Made by a program: the position numbers and the translations under genes
In this document: piece after piece, positions 11,580 to 22,314 of the stretch
Layout of the letters: each line of letters begins with the position of its first letter
Numbering within the stretch: the stretch's first letter is position 1
Notes under the pieces: model-generated
The model's input: the letters and a program-made list of their open reading frames with translations, nothing else
Databases searched by the model: none
What the model was told of the DNA's origin: nothing
Assembly (NCBI RefSeq): GCF_000330505.1
Contig: NW_004191869.1
Location: 46,959-100,454, forward strand
DNA: 53,496 nt
Direction: 5' to 3'
DNA from: Entamoeba invadens IP1
Taxonomy: Eukaryota > Evosea > Mastigamoebida > Endamoebidae

Positions 11580-14500
11580 TTAAATAGGGGTGGAATACAG
11601 TTGTAAAGCTTCAATGACTTGATCAATCTTTATGCGTTCTTTTCCTTCGAAACACCACATTCTGTTCAGTAAGGCATAAATCGTATTGTCAAGACATTCG
11701 GCTTGGGCCAAATGCTTTCCTGATGCAACAAAATCTGCTATGGACCATGCAAACTTGAAATTTTCAATGGGATATGGTTCTTTCCATGTAAAGCATTCAT
11801 ACATACTGATTGCAAAGGAAAAGATATCACTTGGCATCTTGTACTTCTCTTTATTTAACACTTCAGGTGACATGTACTTTGGTGTGCCGATTCCCTTTGT
11901 GAAGGTCATGTTTGTCATTAACATATTAGTATTTCTCGCACTTCCAAAATCAGTCATTTTTGCATTAACTGTTGTTCCCAAGTCCATTGAAAAAACGAGT
12001 AAATTGTCTGGCTTGATGTCTCTGTGGACTATGCCATTGTTGTGTAAATAACTAATTCCCTTTGCCATGTCTAACATGAATTTCACCTTGACTGCCATGC
12101 AAGGCGATTGTTCTCTTTTCTTCTTCATCAAGTCATTTAAACTACCATATTCAGCGAATTCTGTGACCATACAAATTCTGTTTGGAATAAATACAGCTCC
12201 ATAGAAGTGAACTAAATACTCACACCTGAATTTGTCCAACATTGAAACCTCCTTTTCAAATTCATGAACTTTCGCTTCGTCATTACACCCTTCTCGCAAT
12301 TTCTTGATCGCAACTTTGTGTCCTCTGAACTCACCCAAATAAACAATTCCAAATGAACCCTCTCCAAGCTTTTTCTCTTCTTTTAACTCGTGGTAATCAA
12401 GTCGTGTTGTCATTTGTGTCTTCGCGTTGATTGTGATATTTTCTGTCATTTCAACACCTTTTTTAATATCAAGACCAACACAAACAATCTTCTCCTTGAT
12501 GATACAAGAGCAAAGCGGCGTTATAAATATTTCAAATTCACAGGCTTCCCCACTCTTCAAATTCACCAAAGCGGGTTCTGTGCGAATTGTGTAGTAATCA
12601 CACCCTTTCATCACACAGAATTGAATTTTCATTGGATTTTTAGATTTGTTCCCAACACACAACAATTCGCGAGTTTCTTTGTTGACAGGGATTTCATTAT
12701 TTGCATTGTTTTCATCAATGAATATTATTTTTTCTTTGTTAGACACAAGCCAGTCGTTCACTTTTTCAAATATGACATTGGAGCGCTTCATTTTAAATAC
12801 ACAAACGTTCAACATTTTCTTCTCCTCTTTGTTGTGTAAATACAACAAGTATATTCCAACAATTGACAACGCTATTAAAGTGACTATTATTATCACAAAC
12901 ACAACCGGAAGACCAATGGCCAATCCCAAATTCACTTTGTTTGAACAAGAAAGACCATCATCACTCGGCTTCTTGCCTTCGACACACATTGAACACAACC
13001 CTCTTTTCGCTTCAATACAAAACTCGATTTGAGAAAAATGAACACAATTCGAGTTGATGTACACATTCTCGTTTTGACATTCGTTGCATGTGTATTGGTT
13101 TAAACATAAAGAGCAGTTGTTCATACACGTTTTGCAACGAGGGACATTGGAGTCAATGTAATACCCATTATCACATTTCTTACACCCAAACGGTGTTTTT
13201 TCTAAACACCCAACCAAACTTGAATAATTTTGACACACCAACGATTCTGATGGTATTAAAAAGAATTCCGGTTTACATGTTATACAGGAATTGAGATCTT
13301 TACAAACAGCACACGAATAGTGGCAAGCATCACAATCACTTTGTTTTCTGTAATACCCTTCTTGGCAAATTGCACACCCAACCATGTTTGGCATTTCTTT
13401 TTTACACTTGAGGAAAAAGTCTTCTGTTGATTCACATTTGTTGTCTTTATTCAAGAACTCCAATGTGGGACGGCAAGACAAACAATAAGTTGCATTGAAA
13501 CATGTTGTACAACCATTATCACATTTGTGGCAAGTACCATCGGATCTGTAATATCCATTAAAACAGGTAATACACCCTTTTGTTGTTTTAATTTTACATC
13601 CATCGCTTGCATTTTCATCTCGTTTAAGTTGGTTAATATCTATGCAAGATCCATTGATTAAAACAAATCCTTCATTGCATTCAAATGCAACGGGTGTTTT
13701 AACAGAAATAGATTTCATTGCGTATTTGATGTTGTTGCCTATTACTTCACAATATTCTGCTTTAACAATAATCTCGTCAACTCGCATGAATGATATTTCA
13801 CACTTCAAACATTTATTTAAGTGCGATTTTTGACAACTGAAATATTCTTTTGTTTTACATTCGTTAGTTGTTGTTAAAAGATATTCTTCCACACAAACAA
13901 TACATTTGTCGTTTTTACAAAATGAACATTTTTCCACAACACAATTTTTGCAAGTGTTTTCAATAATTGAATCTCTGTTTGAAACGCAACTCACACAATC
14001 GTTGCCATCAATTGATTCACATTTATCATTAATAAAACACTTATCTTCTTTTATGTTAATTACAAATGAATTATCACATTGAATTCCGTGTATTTTTGAA
14101 TTTACCATTTTACATTTGACACCGCTTGTTTGATCATCTTGACATTCATGACACGAATTGTTATTATCAAGATATTGGCTTTCCTTACATTTAAATATAA
14201 CATTGTTGTCATACAAATAATCTTTGTTGTTCTCTTCACATATTCCATTTAAGTTAACGTTAGAATGTCTGTTACATTGAATACATTTTGTTGATGTTTT
14301 ATCTTTGTGATAATATTTACAAATTGACTCCTCGCAGTTCCCTGTTGTTGTTATTCCATTCTCGCAATCTTCACATGTGTTTTTCGAGTTTGTTTTGCAC
14401 AATTCTTTGTGTTCAAAAGGTTCACACATTTTATTTTGTAAATAAAATTCATTTTGACATTTAAGGCATTCGTTTTGTCCGTTTTGAATTTCACAATTGT

Positions 14501-15971
14501 TGTTGTTAGTTGCACATCCGTTTCCAATAAAAGTTGTATTAATTCCACATTTGATACAATTTCCATTAACAGTTACAAATGGTGGGAAACACTCTTCACA
14601 TCTTATTCCAAAATTTATTATATTTCGACACAATTTACAATTGGTTGAATATTTATAACATTCATCACAAGTGCTCGAAGTGTTTTGGTAAAGGTGGCTT
14701 GGGCATTCACAAAAACTGTTATTGACAATGAACCTATCTCCACAAGAAGTACACTGATTTTTGTTGGTTTGGCTACAAGTTAAACAATTTGGAATTGTAT
14801 CACACGGAGAACAACGTTTTTCATCTGGAAAATACCCAAAAATGCATTTTTGACATCCATTCACAGCATCACATGTGTTATTTTCACAATTTTCATCACA
14901 CAAAACACATCGAGTGTTGTCCAAAAAAGTTCCTTCATTACACGAAGTACAATTTATTTTTGTATTCCCACAAGTTTTACAAGTTGTATCACATTTTTCA
15001 CAATCAAACCCCGTTTGATAATAAGAATCTTCACATTCATAACATCCTGTTTCATTACCACAAAACCCTTGTTTGCAATTCTTGCATTCAATACAAGTTG
15101 TTTCAATTATATGTGCCAAACCATCAATACAACTTCCACAATTATTATTACCACTGTTATAACACGTAAGACATGGGCTGTCACATTTATTGCATTTCCC
15201 CAAACTCGGATAATAACCCGATATACATTCTTGGCATCCTGTAAATGGACTACATTTTCCTTTGACACAATTAGAATCACATTCAACACATTCATTTCCA
15301 ACAATATAAGCAACTCCTTCTGTACAATTAATACATTGTGTGGAAAGTGGACCATAACAATTTAAGCATTTGTTGTCACAACGACTACATCTTTTATCAT
15401 TAATATAATAATTATCATTACAAGAGATACATCCAAGTGTTGTACTACATTGCCCCGATTTACACTTGTCGTCACATTTAATACAAGTATTTCCAGAGAT
15501 ATAACTACCATCGAAACAAGAAGAACACTGTAAAATATTATTATCACAGTTTTTACAGTTGTTAATAATACATCCCAAACACGAACTATTATTTGAAAAT
15601 AACCCATGTCCATCATTACATTCAGAACATGAATTAAAAAATGAATTCGAACATTTTTTGCAGTTAACAATGTTACACAGAAAGGAGTCAGTATCATTGT
15701 TTATTATTTTTGCTTTTAATTTATATTCAAAATTGTTTTTATCAAAAATAACAACAAATTGTTTGACCGTTCCAACAGAAACGATCAAAGATGTATTCTT
15801 GTTACATTCAAAAATTGTAACTGAATCATTTTCGGGGATAAAAATTGAATTATTTTCATCACTCCACATTATTATTGAACATTTTTCCCATTCATCTCTA
15901 CAAAATATTTTATCAGCTTCTTTACACCATTTAAGAGCTAAAGAAGTAATTACAAAAAGAATGATCAACAT
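11580..15971 (-). CDS. Entamoeba transmembrane kinase (TMK), second copy, intronless
   Basis: 1463 aa from ATG 15971. An N-terminal hydrophobic signal peptide (MLIILFVITSLALKW) is followed by a unique stretch of about 80 residues, then dense CxxC repeats up to about residue 1005. A membrane helix begins near residue 1014 (NLGLAIGLPVVFVIII) and is almost the same as in TMK 1. The juxtamembrane domain shares phrases such as RELLCVGNK and EFEIFI-PLC. The kinase domain has GEGSFG at 1203-1208, Lys 1223, HRDIKPDN with Asp 1318, DFG Asp 1341 and KYMSPEV, so all catalytic residues are present. The cytosolic half is much closer to TMK 1 than the ectodomain is, which suggests conserved output and divergent sensing. 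It lies on the strand opposite to TMK 1. No intron is needed to keep the frame open. Confidence 0.93.
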   Translation of the reverse strand: MLIILFVITSLALKWCKEADKIFCRDEWEKCSIIMWSDENNSIFIPENDSVTIFECNKNTSLIVSVGTVKQFVVIFDKNNFEYKLKAKIINNDTDSFLCNIVNCKKCSNSFFNSCSECNDGHGLFSNNSSCLGCIINNCKNCDNNILQCSSCFDGSYISGNTCIKCDDKCKSGQCSTTLGCISCNDNYYINDKRCSRCDNKCLNCYGPLSTQCINCTEGVAYIVGNECVECDSNCVKGKCSPFTGCQECISGYYPSLGKCNKCDSPCLTCYNSGNNNCGSCIDGLAHIIETTCIECKNCKQGFCGNETGCYECEDSYYQTGFDCEKCDTTCKTCGNTKINCTSCNEGTFLDNTRCVLCDENCENNTCDAVNGCQKCIFGYFPDEKRCSPCDTIPNCLTCSQTNKNQCTSCGDRFIVNNSFCECPSHLYQNTSSTCDECYKYSTNCKLCRNIINFGIRCEECFPPFVTVNGNCIKCGINTTFIGNGCATNNNNCEIQNGQNECLKCQNEFYLQNKMCEPFEHKELCKTNSKNTCEDCENGITTTGNCEESICKYYHKDKTSTKCIQCNRHSNVNLNGICEENNKDYLYDNNVIFKCKESQYLDNNNSCHECQDDQTSGVKCKMVNSKIHGIQCDNSFVINIKEDKCFINDKCESIDGNDCVSCVSNRDSIIENTCKNCVVEKCSFCKNDKCIVCVEEYLLTTTNECKTKEYFSCQKSHLNKCLKCEISFMRVDEIIVKAEYCEVIGNNIKYAMKSISVKTPVAFECNEGFVLINGSCIDINQLKRDENASDGCKIKTTKGCITCFNGYYRSDGTCHKCDNGCTTCFNATYCLSCRPTLEFLNKDNKCESTEDFFLKCKKEMPNMVGCAICQEGYYRKQSDCDACHYSCAVCKDLNSCITCKPEFFLIPSESLVCQNYSSLVGCLEKTPFGCKKCDNGYYIDSNVPRCKTCMNNCSLCLNQYTCNECQNENVYINSNCVHFSQIEFCIEAKRGLCSMCVEGKKPSDDGLSCSNKVNLGLAIGLPVVFVIIIVTLIALSIVGIYLLYLHNKEEKKMLNVCVFKMKRSNVIFEKVNDWLVSNKEKIIFIDENNANNEIPVNKETRELLCVGNKSKNPMKIQFCVMKGCDYYTIRTEPALVNLKSGEACEFEIFITPLCSCIIKEKIVCVGLDIKKGVEMTENITINAKTQMTTRLDYHELKEEKKLGEGSFGIVYLGEFRGHKVAIKKLREGCNDEAKVHEFEKEVSMLDKFRCEYLVHFYGAVFIPNRICMVTEFAEYGSLNDLMKKKREQSPCMAVKVKFMLDMAKGISYLHNNGIVHRDIKPDNLLVFSMDLGTTVNAKMTDFGSARNTNMLMTNMTFTKGIGTPKYMSPEVLNKEKYKMPSDIFSFAISMYECFTWKEPYPIENFKFAWSIADFVASGKHLAQAECLDNTIYALLNRMWCFEGKERIKIDQVIEALQLYSTPI

Positions 15972-16765
15972 GAAAATATCAATTTTAATTTTGAGTTACT
16001 TTTTTATTAAAAAAGACACATTTACTTTGATTATTTGGTTTAATAACAAGAGCACAATTATTATTTTGAAGTACTTTTAGATATTTCTTTGTTGATTTAA
16101 AATAACTATGTAAATTTTAATAAAAATTTGATTATTAAAATTTTAGAATTAAAAATAAAAAAAACTGTGATGTGTTATAAAACAAAAACATTATTTATTT
16201 CGAATTGTGAAGTTTATTAAAAAACATCACATTGTAATCAACATAAATGTAAAATAATATCAATCAAATTTTATTATTTTATATTCTTTCAACAATCTAA
16301 TAAATTGATTACAAAAGTACTTATCCAAACATACAACTATTATTTAAAATATTGAAATTTCAACATTTTTAAAAATTTCATAAAAACACCTGAACATATT
16401 AAAAGTTTGTGTTTGTTGTATTTGTAAACATAATAAAATTTTATAGTGAATTGTTATTGATTTTACATTTTTGATTTTCTTGATATATTCTAATAATTAT
16501 AATAACCACAACATACTTTTTTATTTACTATATTATATACAATTATTTGTTAAATGTTTAATGTCGTTAAATAACATTTATATATAATTTAATTTAATTA
16601 TCACAAACAAAAGATTTAAAATGTATTAATTTATAATGAATGATTATTTAGACTTAAATAATGTATCTCAGATAACTTTTTTTAAAAAAAATCTTTTTAT
16701 TTATAAAAAAATAAGAGTCATTATTCAAAATTTCAATTTTCAAGTAAAAAAACTACATTTATTAT
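15972..16765. other. divergent intergenic region
   Basis: AT-rich spacer between the diverging starts of TMK 2 (minus) and the acidic membrane protein (plus). It should hold both promoters. No clear GAAC box was picked out for either gene. Confidence 0.5.
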
Positions 16766-18220
16766 ATGAAATCAACACCACACAAAAGTTTTAAAAAACA
16801 GAACAGAATGCCCAAGAATAAATCTACTGTTCCAACTCTCGACGTCACCCCAGACCAAACCAAAGAAGAAAGCTCGTATTACGATGAAATGTCAACTGAT
16901 TACAACCCAAGACAATTTCTTTCAATAAATGAATTGAAAGAACAACTCAGAGTAAGTGATTTATACAAAAATGCTGAAAATGTGACATTTACTCTTCCCG
17001 TCTCTACACTTTTTGTTGAGCACTTTTTCGATTGCATCTGTGATGGTTATAATTTCAATATTTGGATCTTTCCTGGCATCACATTGGGTCTACCATTTCC
17101 GTATATAGTCTACGACAAACAGAATCGTATCATAAAAGTGTTCAATGTAGTTTTAGACATCCAAATCACAAAATTCATTTGGAGAACAAAATATAATATC
17201 AACAAACGTTTGCTCATCTGGGACAGATACGCTGGAATAACACTTTATACTTCTTTACATAACTTGGAAGGCAATTTGGTGCAAGTCAGATTGACAGTTA
17301 AAAATGGAGAGACGATTAAATTGAGTAATATGGGGCTTTTAAATCCGGAGACTGAAACTCATGGAAAACTCACGTTTTTTATTGAAATAGTCGAGAAGGA
17401 CAAATGCGATTTTAAGAGTGAAAAGGTTTTATATGAAGATCTTGAAAATGAGAAAATAAAGCAACTCAAAAAGTGTGCAAAAAGTGTAAGAGCGACATTT
17501 CCATTTGTGTTGTTACTAACTGGAGGGACTTTCATGTACATGAGCAAGTCAATTACTGTGCAAAGAGGCGGTCCTCTAACGTTTATTCAAGACATACAAA
17601 TATTCCAAAGGAAGAAAGCCGTTATAATAACAGAAACGCGTCGTTTCTATCATGTCACTTTTGCTGCTGAAGGGGCTGAAAAGTTTTATATGGATGGAGG
17701 AGTTCTTGTAAGGAAAATTTGTGTTTATTGTGATTTCAAATATGAAAAATGTTGTTTGTACATTGATACGTACAATGATAAAGGGGTTATATTTACTGGT
17801 ATTTTGGATGAAACAAGAACGTTATATTCTGGTTTGGGTTTACCATTACCAAATGATCCATACGGGAAATGTGGTGATTTGGGTGTTGAATTTAAATTTG
17901 TGAATTCAGATGTTAGACTACCTGAGTGGGATATGAATATTTGTGATCAACTGTGTCAAAATGAATACAGAAAACGTCTTTACAACAAACACGAAAATTT
18001 GCTCAGAACATTTCGAAAAATACAAACTGAAGCAGAACAACAAGAAAATAATGAAGATAATTATGATGAAAAAAATGAAGTTAACGAAGAAAATGTAAAG
18101 AAAAATGATGATAAAGAAACTTTAAATCAAGAAAAATTAAAAGAAAAAAGTGATGAGGAAGAAAGTGAAGAAATTATTGACGCACAAAATGAAAAGTTGA
18201 AAATGAAAAAGAAGACGTGA
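16766..18220 (+). CDS. uncharacterised protein, N-terminal part of a frameshift-split gene
   Basis: 484 aa. Residues about 1-60 are basic and low complexity. Residues about 65-395 form a globular, beta-rich, aromatic region that I do not recognise (VTFTLPVSTLFVEHFF, then KFIWRTKYNINKRLLIWD). From about 415 the chain becomes an acidic, lysine- and glutamate-rich coil-like tail. It stops at TGA 18218-18220, in the same low-complexity style as the next frame. The next open frame, one base back, continues the acidic tail and ends in a membrane helix. Adding one base in the A run at 18206-18210 would give a single 755-aa protein. So this is most likely the front of one tail-anchored protein whose gene carries a real or sequencing frameshift. 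No function is claimed. Confidence 0.7.
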   Translation: MKSTPHKSFKKQNRMPKNKSTVPTLDVTPDQTKEESSYYDEMSTDYNPRQFLSINELKEQLRVSDLYKNAENVTFTLPVSTLFVEHFFDCICDGYNFNIWIFPGITLGLPFPYIVYDKQNRIIKVFNVVLDIQITKFIWRTKYNINKRLLIWDRYAGITLYTSLHNLEGNLVQVRLTVKNGETIKLSNMGLLNPETETHGKLTFFIEIVEKDKCDFKSEKVLYEDLENEKIKQLKKCAKSVRATFPFVLLLTGGTFMYMSKSITVQRGGPLTFIQDIQIFQRKKAVIITETRRFYHVTFAAEGAEKFYMDGGVLVRKICVYCDFKYEKCCLYIDTYNDKGVIFTGILDETRTLYSGLGLPLPNDPYGKCGDLGVEFKFVNSDVRLPEWDMNICDQLCQNEYRKRLYNKHENLLRTFRKIQTEAEQQENNEDNYDEKNEVNEENVKKNDDKETLNQEKLKEKSDEEESEEIIDAQNEKLKMKKKT

Positions 18221-19032
18221 TCGATGTACATAATTCAGATGATGAAAAATCATCAAAAAGTGATGAATTGATAAATTACACAAATGATGAGGAAAAGAAA
18301 AAAGAAGTCACAACAAAAATTGAAACAACTGAGGAACTTGAGTCAATTAATGAAATTGACAAAAAAGAAATGGAAAAGGAAAATACAAAAGTTTACAATG
18401 AACAAATAATAGAAAGTGATGATCAAAAACAAAACGAAATTGTAACAGAAATTGAAACATTTCAAAATATCGAGTCACCCAATCATGTTGAAAATATAAA
18501 AGAAAAAGAAGTTGTTGTACAGAGTGATGAATATCAAAAACAAACATTTGAAAAGGAAGAACCAAAAGAAGAAACAACTGAAGAACCGCTTTATGATAAA
18601 AATGAAAATATGAAGTCTACCAAATTTAGAAGGAATGAAAACAAATCGAAGAAAAAATCAAAAAAAGAAAAGAACAAAAACAACAAGCAAAAAAAGCAAA
18701 ACAACTTACAAAAACTTACAAAAACCACAACAAGTGTAGCCGAGGAAATTTCTTCGATGCCATGCAATTCATTGGAAGAACAGAAACAAATCGAACGACC
18801 AATTTCGAACAATAAACGAAATTGGATCGTTATAGTTGGGTGTTTAATTTTTGTTTTAATGACGATAATTGCAGTAGTAGATTCTAGTGATGATGAAAAG
18901 ATTCGAGTCGCTACTTATTATTTTAAATCGAAAATGAACAATTTCGTTTCACTCGAACTCAAGAAAATGGTATGTAAAAGCTTTGATTTAAAGAATAATA
19001 GCTTTGGTATTGAATGTGAATATCTATTGTGA
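18190..19032 (+). CDS. C-terminal part of the split gene: acidic coil plus C-terminal membrane anchor
   Basis: The frame is open after a TGA at 18190-18192 and has no ATG at its start; its first start-like codon is GTG 18217, so it is unlikely to be a gene alone. About 190 residues of Glu/Lys/Asp-rich sequence run into a basic KKSKKEKNKNNK block. Then comes one hydrophobic helix (NWIVIVGCLIFVLMTIIAVV) and a short tail of about 50 residues with two cysteines that would lie in the lumen or outside the cell. Joined to the preceding frame, the protein would have a large cytosolic head held to a membrane by this helix. The end at 19030-19032 is a clean TGA. Confidence 0.6.
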
Positions 19033-20462
19033 TCGTTTAAGTTGTTCTGTGGTATTATATTTGTCTGAAAATGATCCATTTTTATTTTTATTAATTCAAA
19101 TTACAAAAAGAACATGATAGATTTTGGATTTATATTTTATCATTTTATTATCATTTAAGCATAAATATTTTGTATTACCCAATTGCGTATTGGTATTATT
19201 ATAAATTCTATTTTTTAGTTGTTATGATAATAATAAATATTACACATAAAGTTATCATTTAGTTAGTTATATATTTTGTTGTAATAATAATTACAACAAA
19301 ATATGAAACGAAGTAATTTTCAACATAATGATTGTATTCAATTGATTTGTATATAAATATAGATATATGAAATAATTAATATTGTATGATAAAAGTAACT
19401 TAAAAATAAATATCAAATAAAATTAAATAAATGTTAGAATTATTGTTGTGAACCACTTGTTGTACAACAATTGGTTTGACATTTGTTTGCGTTTGTTCAG
19501 TCATTCGTTTTTCTAAGACTTGTTATTTTGTACAAATTTAGTGTAATCGCAAAGTTTTTGCGTGTTTGTTGTTTGGCACATTAATCATTGATTGTGTTAT
19601 CAGTGTATCTATGCCTGCATATTTTTAAATAGTACTGTTTATTCCACACTTGTTTCATTTTGATGTCCAATGAACTCCATTTAAAATGATTTATTAGTTT
19701 GTTATAACAAACATATCATTCCTTTACCACCCTCACCTGTTTATTAACACTTAAAATAAAGCCCTTATTTTTTAGTTGACCTGTTTTTACAGGGATTTTA
19801 ATCCAATTTTTTATTATTATCCTTTTTTGGCTTGTGTATTATCTACATAATATAAACACTAAAAATTGAAATTTATTTAATAAACTCGAAATTTCCCGAT
19901 TTTTAGACCACTTGAATTTTGTTCAATGTTATTTAAAGTGTTAAGCAAATTATTTTAAACGTTTCGTAAACAACATAAGTTTATATGTTTTATTATTTTT
20001 TCCTATAATTTTAGCAAAAAAATATTTTGTAAAATGAATGATTATTTATTATTTATTATTATTTATTAATTTTATTCAAAAAAATAAAATGACAATTTTT
20101 CAAAAAAATCCAATTCTATAACTTTTGAAGCTGATTTTTAGATTAATTGATTATTAATAAAATGTTAATTTATTTATTGATAAAAAACAATTTTTCGACT
20201 ATAAAAAATAATATCCATTTGTCAATTATATCTAAAAATAAACAGAAATTCAATCTATAAATAACTTGTTGAATTTAAAATAAAAATACATTCCTGAGAC
20301 TTATTTTGTTGTGTTACTTGTTTGTAATAATTAATAAAAATATGACTGTATTATAATAAATGGTGTTATTGATTAATGATTTTTGTACAACAGAAATATA
20401 ATCTATGTAATTGTAATAATAGGGTTGTGTTAAGGTACTAATTAATTGTTTTAATTAATAAG
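19033..20462. other. AT-rich intergenic spacer
   Basis: No coding region, RNA gene or strong repeat was recognised here. Confidence 0.5.
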
Positions 20463-20464
20463 TA

Positions 20465-21160
20465 AAGTGACTTCCCCAAGGTGTGCAAGTTAAAATTTTT
20501 AGTCTTTTTTACAGGGAAAGGGCGTGCAAGACTAAATTTTAGTTAAAAACATTTTATTTAAAAAAATGTTATTCGTTTCCAAATTGTTTCAAAAAACACA
20601 CAACCCTTTAAAGCTTGAATTAATAAACTACAAAAAGCAAATTAAATTATAAAAATTGGGTTATGGTTTGTCTATGTGTTTAATGTAAAAACTGTTTTGT
20701 TTCAAGACGTGAATAATTGTCGATGTATCTTGTGTTATAGTGATTCAAAGTGACAAGAAAAGGCATGATAAACATTATGTTTTTCTCTGTGCCGTTTTAT
20801 AGCAAACAATAACAAATAGTCTGTTTAATAGGTGCAGTTCATTGTTACAAATCGATGTGCACTGTTGTCCAGAACTGGTCCTTCGATAATTTCCATTGGG
20901 TCGCTTTCCCGAAATTGTTGCTTAATTTATTGTATTCGAAGTGTGAAAGTTAAAAATTGCAACGTTACAAGGTGTGCAAGTTAAAGTATAGTTTAGTAAT
21001 AACTTCGAAATTATAATTAATAATTAAACTAAAAATAATCTTTTTTTTTTCAAAATTTCAAAAAATTAATGATTCTATTTTTTTAATAAAAAAATTATAA
21101 ATGAACTATACCTTAACTTGCACACCTTTAAACTAACTTGCACACCTTGGGAAGTCACTT
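20465..21160. mobile_element. 0.7 kb non-autonomous element with TIRs and TA target duplication
   Basis: The left end reads AAGTGACTTCCCCAAGGTG followed by TGCAAGTTA. The right end is its inverse at about 21131-21160, with one base fewer in the C run. Both ends abut TA (20463-20464 and 21161-21162), the target preference of Tc1/mariner-type elements. The core GGTGTGCAAGTTA occurs again inside at about 20971 and, inverted, at about 21114-21128, so the ends carry subterminal repeats. No transposase remains, so the element would need a helper enzyme. Confidence 0.75.
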
Positions 21161-21162
21161 TA

Positions 21163-22314
21163 TATTGAAATTTGTTTTGTTTTTTTGACAGACAATTTCA
21201 TATTTATTTCTTGACTTTTCAAATAACAGTTACTTTTGTTATTAAGAAAAAAAACATAAATTATAATTATTAAATGAATAAAAGTATAAATAACAAGACA
21301 CAACTTAAAAAAATAGAAACTGATTTGTGAACATATAAAAAATCACTAAAAATACCACCCAATTAATACTACCATAACATTTATAACATAAATACATTTA
21401 AATAAAACAAAAAACGAAAAATACCTTTTGTTTGAACTTAAAAACATACATATATTTTTTTATTACAATAAATATTAATAAAATGACAAAATACAATGGT
21501 AAAAAGAGACACAATGGCGTTGTATTGATTATTTTTAATTGATAGTATAGACTGCAGAATTTTCTTAAAAAATTATTTAATTTTTTTCTTAAAAACGTGA
21601 TTTAAACAAGTTGTATACGTTGAATACGAAATTAAACTACCTTAAAGAAGTCAAAACATGCCATATAAAGATGCAATTTCTCGTGTTTAAACATAATATA
21701 ACTAGTTTATCGTGTCATTTTTTGATAAAAAATACGAAAATCAAAAATAGAAAAATAATTGATATTTAAAGCTAGAATTTAATGATCTAACACAACAGAT
21801 GAAAGTATGAAAACTGAAGGATTGACTGTTTCTTTTAGCTATATTTGACCAAAAGGAGTATATTCATCAATTCAAGCCCACATTTTACAGGCTTGAAATA
21901 TTACCAATGTATGCAAATACATTAAAACAATGAAAAGTAATTATTAAATAACAAATTAAAATATCAACTACGCTGAAAATGTATAAAATGTACGAATGAC
22001 AATTTTAACAAAAAAAATTCGTTCAATTTGGTAATATTAATGTGTGTTTAATTTGCTATCTCTTTGAGGTAACAACAAAAGAAAATGAAATCATATTTAT
22101 AAAACACAACATTGAAGGCGCCGCTTGCAAATGAGTAACAAAAACTATTCAAAATTATTTTCGGCATTTCACTATTATTAATACCAATTAAGCGCCTTCC
22201 TCCTTTGGTCAGTAAAACATTGTTATAATGAAAACACAGGTTGTTTCTTTTTATTGAACATTAACATATTAATCACGTCGAATACAAGCATCCAACGATG
22301 GGCCGGCTCATGAT
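21163..22314. other. AT-rich intergenic spacer
   Basis: No gene was seen. Short GC-richer patches near 22115-22135 and 22190-22210 contain inverse GAAGGCGC/GCGCCTTC words but form no larger structure. Confidence 0.45.

Noticed and set aside
18217..18219. GTG as an independent start codon for the downstream acidic ORF
   Set aside because: Eukaryotic genes rarely start at GTG, and the frame clearly continues the style of the upstream gene.
21847..22209. Possible 360-bp MITE with GACCAAAAGGAG/CTCCTTTGGTC ends
   Set aside because: The inverted match is short and imperfect and the flanks show no target duplication.
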